Below, piece after piece: positions 61,521 through 64,000 of a DNA stretch of 64,000 nucleotides (positions are counted from its first letter, which is position 1; each line of letters starts with the position of its first letter). The notes below the pieces were generated by a model. It saw only the letters and a list, made by a program, of their open reading frames with translations, did not search any database and was not told the DNA's origin. The position numbers and the translations under genes were made by a program. The DNA is taken from contig NZ_CP010892.1 of NCBI RefSeq assembly GCF_000931465.1, forward strand, positions 6,865,264 to 6,929,263, read 5' to 3'. Origin of the DNA: Pseudomonas sp. MRSN 12121 (GTDB lineage Bacteria; Pseudomonadota; Gammaproteobacteria; Pseudomonadales; Pseudomonadaceae).

Positions 61521-63203
61521 TCAGGCAGCTGCTTTCTTGGTAGCCGCTTCGATCTTCCGGGTGATGTACCACTGCTGGGCAATCGACAGGCAGTTGTTCA
61601 CAACCCAGTACAGCACCAGACCAGCCGGGAACCACAGGAAGAAGAAGGTGAAGATGATCGGCATCATTTTCATCACCTTGGCCTGCATCGGGTCCGGCGG
61701 AGTCGGGTTCAGCTGCTGCTGGATGAACATGGTCGCGCCCATGATGATCGGCAGGATGAAGAACGGATCCTTGATCGACAGGTCGGTAATCCACAGCATG
61801 AACGGCGCCTGGCGCATTTCCACACTTTCCAGGAGTACCCAGTACAAGGACAGGAACACCGGCATCTGCACGAGGATTGGCAAGCAACCACCCAGCGGAT
61901 TGATCTTCTCTTTCTTGTACAGCTCCATCATGGCTTGCGACATTTTCTGCCGGTCGTCGCCATGTTGTTCTTTCAGGGCTGCCAGTTTCGGCGCCACGGC
62001 ACGCATGCGCGCCATGGATTTGTAGCTGGCTGCGGACAGAGGGAAGAAGATCCCCTTGATCAGCATGGTCAGGAAGATGATCGACCAGCCCCAGTTACCC
62101 ACGATGCTGTGGATATGTTGCAGCAGCCAGAAGATCGGTTGGGCGATGAACCACAGGATGCCGTAGTCGACCGTCAGTTCCAGACCTGGGGACAACTCTT
62201 TCAGTACAGCCTGGCTTTTCGGCCCGGCGTACAGAACAGCACTGGTTTCGAGCTTGGCACCCGGTGCAACGCTCAGCGCTGGGCCGGTGTAACCGATGAT
62301 GTAGTTGCCTTTGCTGTCTTTACGGGTCTGGACGATGTTGTTTTCGCCCTTGGCCGGAATCCACGCAGTCACGAAGTAGTGTTGCAGCCAGGCTACCCAG
62401 CCACCGGTGACGGTTTCTTTCAGCTGACCTTTGTCCATGTCTTTCATGGACACTTTTTTGTACGGCTCCGAACTTGTCCACAGGGCGGCGCCCAGGTAGG
62501 TCGCGGTGCCGGTAGCGGTGGTGGACGAAGGATCGGCGCTAGCGTCGCGCTTGAGCTGGGCGAACATCGCACCGGACCAGGGCTGGGCGCTCTGGTTATC
62601 GATCAGGTAGGAAACGGTTACGTCATACAGGCCACGTTTCAGGGTGAAACGCTTGATGTAGTTGACGCCGTCCTTGCTGAACTTCAAGTCGACGACCAGT
62701 TGGTCCTGACCGTCAGCCAGCTGATAAGTCTTCTTCTCCGAGGAGTAGACCGGACGACCGGCCGGATTGGCGTCCGGACCGTTGCTGCCGATCAAGCCGC
62801 TCTGGGCCAGATAAACCCGCTCGCCGCCGTTGTCGAACAGCTGGAATGGCACATCCGGACGGTCCTGGCGACGTGGATACAGTGGCAGGGTCAGTTGAGC
62901 GACGTCGCCACCCTGTGGATCGATCGCCAGATCGAGCACGTCGGTTTTGATTTCGATCAGATCCTTGCTGGCAGCCACCGGCGCTTCGGCGGGAGCGCTG
63001 GTATCGCTTGCGGCGCGCGGAATGTCGTCGCTGGCGGAAGCGCTATTGCCAGTTGCGGTGTCCGGCAGGCCCGGTGTGGTCGTACTGGAAGCAACATTCT
63101 GAGTCGGCAGGGCAGCCTGGCCGTAGTCCTGGTTCCATTTAAGGACCATGACGTAGGACACGATTGCCAGGGCGACGATCAGGATCGTGCGTTTGATATC
63201 CAT
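61521..63203 (-). CDS. yidC: Membrane protein insertase YidC
   Basis: A 560-residue insertase: N-terminal helix (MDIKRTILIVALAIVSYVMV), a large periplasmic domain (about 50-340, with a Ser/Ala/Asp-rich linker at 35-80), then five C-terminal helices with the hydrophilic-groove Arg in the RMRAVAPKLAALKEQ region. Inserts inner-membrane proteins with or without Sec. Two bases after yidD; ends before a strong hairpin. TTATCCACA box at 61505 lies just past the stop. Confidence 0.97.
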   Translation of the reverse strand: MDIKRTILIVALAIVSYVMVLKWNQDYGQAALPTQNVASSTTTPGLPDTATGNSASASDDIPRAASDTSAPAEAPVAASKDLIEIKTDVLDLAIDPQGGDVAQLTLPLYPRRQDRPDVPFQLFDNGGERVYLAQSGLIGSNGPDANPAGRPVYSSEKKTYQLADGQDQLVVDLKFSKDGVNYIKRFTLKRGLYDVTVSYLIDNQSAQPWSGAMFAQLKRDASADPSSTTATGTATYLGAALWTSSEPYKKVSMKDMDKGQLKETVTGGWVAWLQHYFVTAWIPAKGENNIVQTRKDSKGNYIIGYTGPALSVAPGAKLETSAVLYAGPKSQAVLKELSPGLELTVDYGILWFIAQPIFWLLQHIHSIVGNWGWSIIFLTMLIKGIFFPLSAASYKSMARMRAVAPKLAALKEQHGDDRQKMSQAMMELYKKEKINPLGGCLPILVQMPVFLSLYWVLLESVEMRQAPFMLWITDLSIKDPFFILPIIMGATMFIQQQLNPTPPDPMQAKVMKMMPIIFTFFFLWFPAGLVLYWVVNNCLSIAQQWYITRKIEAATKKAAA

Positions 63204-63205
63204 GA

Positions 63206-63451
63206 TTACTCGGCCATCGAAGAAGAACGGGAGGTAGGGATAGGCGGAACCGGGTCATAACCACCGGGATTCCACGGATGACAGCGACCTAAACGACGAA
63301 AGGTCAGCCAGCCTCCGCGCAGAAGGCCATGATTTTCGATGGCTTCGTACGCGTAGCAGGAACAGCTGGGATAGAAACGACAGTGACTGGCCATCAGGGG
63401 ACTAATGGCGTAGCGATAAAACTGGATCGGAACGAGTGCCAGTTTACGCAT
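63206..63451 (-). CDS. yidD: Membrane protein insertion efficiency factor YidD
   Basis: An 81-residue protein with the family's RYAISPLMASHCRFYPSCS and YAYEAI motifs (three cysteines at about 24, 30 and 32) and the GRCHPWNPGGYDPVP C-terminal signature. Found throughout the bacteria between rnpA and yidC. Its start overlaps the rnpA stop by eight bases. Confidence 0.95.
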   Translation of the reverse strand: MRKLALVPIQFYRYAISPLMASHCRFYPSCSCYAYEAIENHGLLRGGWLTFRRLGRCHPWNPGGYDPVPPIPTSRSSSMAE

Positions 63452-63845
63452 TGGTACTGTCTACCCCCACAGTTTCGGTGTTGACTGCTGGTGCAGGCTT
63501 GTTACGGGCCAGACGTTTCCAGAGCTTGCCGAAATGTTGAATCAATTCGGGGTTTTCTACATCGCCCAAACCTTTGCGCGCGACGATAACGATGTCCCAG
63601 CCGACCAGAGCATCCTGGTGCAGGCGAAACGATTCACGCATCAGACGTTTGAGACGATTGCGCTCAACGGAGAGCTTGACGCTCTTTTTTCCGATCACCA
63701 ACCCCAGACGGGGATGATCAAGATCGTTGTTACGCGCAAGGAGCAGGAGATTTTTCCCCGGAACCTTGCCGGTAGGGGAGTCAAAGACTGCCTTGAAATG
63801 CCGGGGTGTAAGCAGACGCTTTTCCCGACTGAAGTCCTGACTCAC
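63444..63845 (-). CDS. rnpA: Ribonuclease P protein component
   Basis: A 133-residue RNase P protein that aids 5' processing of tRNA precursors. The RNR motif is visible (VERNRLKRLMRESFR), as is FKAVFDSPTGKVPGK. The GTG start at 63845 is chosen because the protein then begins MSQDFSREKRLLTPRHF as in other pseudomonads; longer upstream readings in this frame run into rpmH. GGAG lies directly before the GTG, an unusually close spacing, so coupling with rpmH, 16 bases upstream, may help initiation. Confidence 0.95.
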   Translation of the reverse strand: MSQDFSREKRLLTPRHFKAVFDSPTGKVPGKNLLLLARNNDLDHPRLGLVIGKKSVKLSVERNRLKRLMRESFRLHQDALVGWDIVIVARKGLGDVENPELIQHFGKLWKRLARNKPAPAVNTETVGVDSTNA

Positions 63846-63861
63846 CTCCAGTGCCGGAGTA

Positions 63862-63996
63862 TCAAACTGCCAGACGCGCGCGACCTTTGGCGCGACGGCG
63901 GGACAGGACGGCACGACCGTTCTTGGTAGCCATGCGAGCACGGAAACCGTGGGTACGAGCGCGTTTGATAGTGCTTGGTTGGAAAGTACGTTTCAT
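63862..63996 (-). CDS. rpmH: 50S ribosomal protein L34
   Basis: A 44-residue, highly basic protein beginning MKRTFQPSTIKRARTHG and ending in the usual RRRAKGR region, identical in layout to other L34 proteins. The complete gene fits inside the window: ATG at 63996, TGA at 63862-63864. First gene of the rpmH-rnpA-yidD-yidC group; the replication origin and dnaA should lie just beyond the right edge. Confidence 0.97.
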   Translation of the reverse strand: MKRTFQPSTIKRARTHGFRARMATKNGRAVLSRRRAKGRARLAV

Positions 63997-64000
63997 GTCG

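Overview
The window is a GC-rich, densely coding chromosomal segment. Its gene content and order point to a Pseudomonas, most likely of the P. fluorescens/protegens/chlororaphis group. The right end (glmU-glmR-glmS, the atp operon, parB-parA-rsmG-mnmG, mnmE, yidC-yidD-rnpA-rpmH) is the classic arrangement immediately beside the replication origin. rpmH is the last gene, so dnaA should lie just beyond position 64000. No tRNA, rRNA, CRISPR array, insertion sequence or prophage was seen.

Left part, 1-6886: a tightly overlapping plus-strand operon of zinc-starvation type. It holds the end of GTP cyclohydrolase IB (folE2), an ABC transporter for zinc or manganese (ATPase, permease, binding protein), and paralogues of housekeeping enzymes: HisI, gamma-class carbonic anhydrase, dihydroorotase and threonyl-tRNA synthetase. 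A second probable zinc locus is a minus-strand operon at 10544-16534. It encodes three SPFH/band-7 membrane proteins, one with a tail of 19 histidines, and a heavy-metal P-type ATPase resembling the importer HmtA. Its upstream region carries a near-match to a Zur operator. Between the two lie a DUF3617 protein, cardiolipin synthase and cyclopropane fatty-acid synthase.

Centre, 16779-22564: a six-gene plus-strand operon related to E. coli ynbABCD. It combines a CDP-alcohol phosphatidyltransferase, a hydrolase-methyltransferase fusion, a two-domain phosphatase, an uncharacterised membrane protein, a PlsC-like acyltransferase and a CDP-diglyceride synthase. It looks like a self-contained pathway for a phospholipid whose head group is unknown. 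Then come a lipoamide dehydrogenase and an Lrp/LysE divergent pair.

25587-40804: the common polysaccharide antigen (A-band, D-rhamnan O antigen) locus. The minus-strand arm has two glycosyltransferases, two methyltransferases and an acyltransferase (probable chain-end modification). The plus-strand arm is rmd-gmd-wbpW-wzm-wzt-wbpX-wbpY-wbpZ (GDP-D-rhamnose synthesis, export, polymerisation). Most genes overlap by 1-17 bases.

40898-64000: a flavin-binding oxidase-like protein, a GST and a LysR regulator precede the origin-proximal block. Origin-related signals are a parS site inside an SPFH gene (13495), an origin-like intergenic region with six DnaA-type boxes (59492-60000), and about 20 perfect TTATCCACA boxes scattered from 16.5 to 61.5 kb, many inside genes. 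An unoccupied attTn7 site lies at the end of glmS. REP-type palindromes occur at five places between genes.
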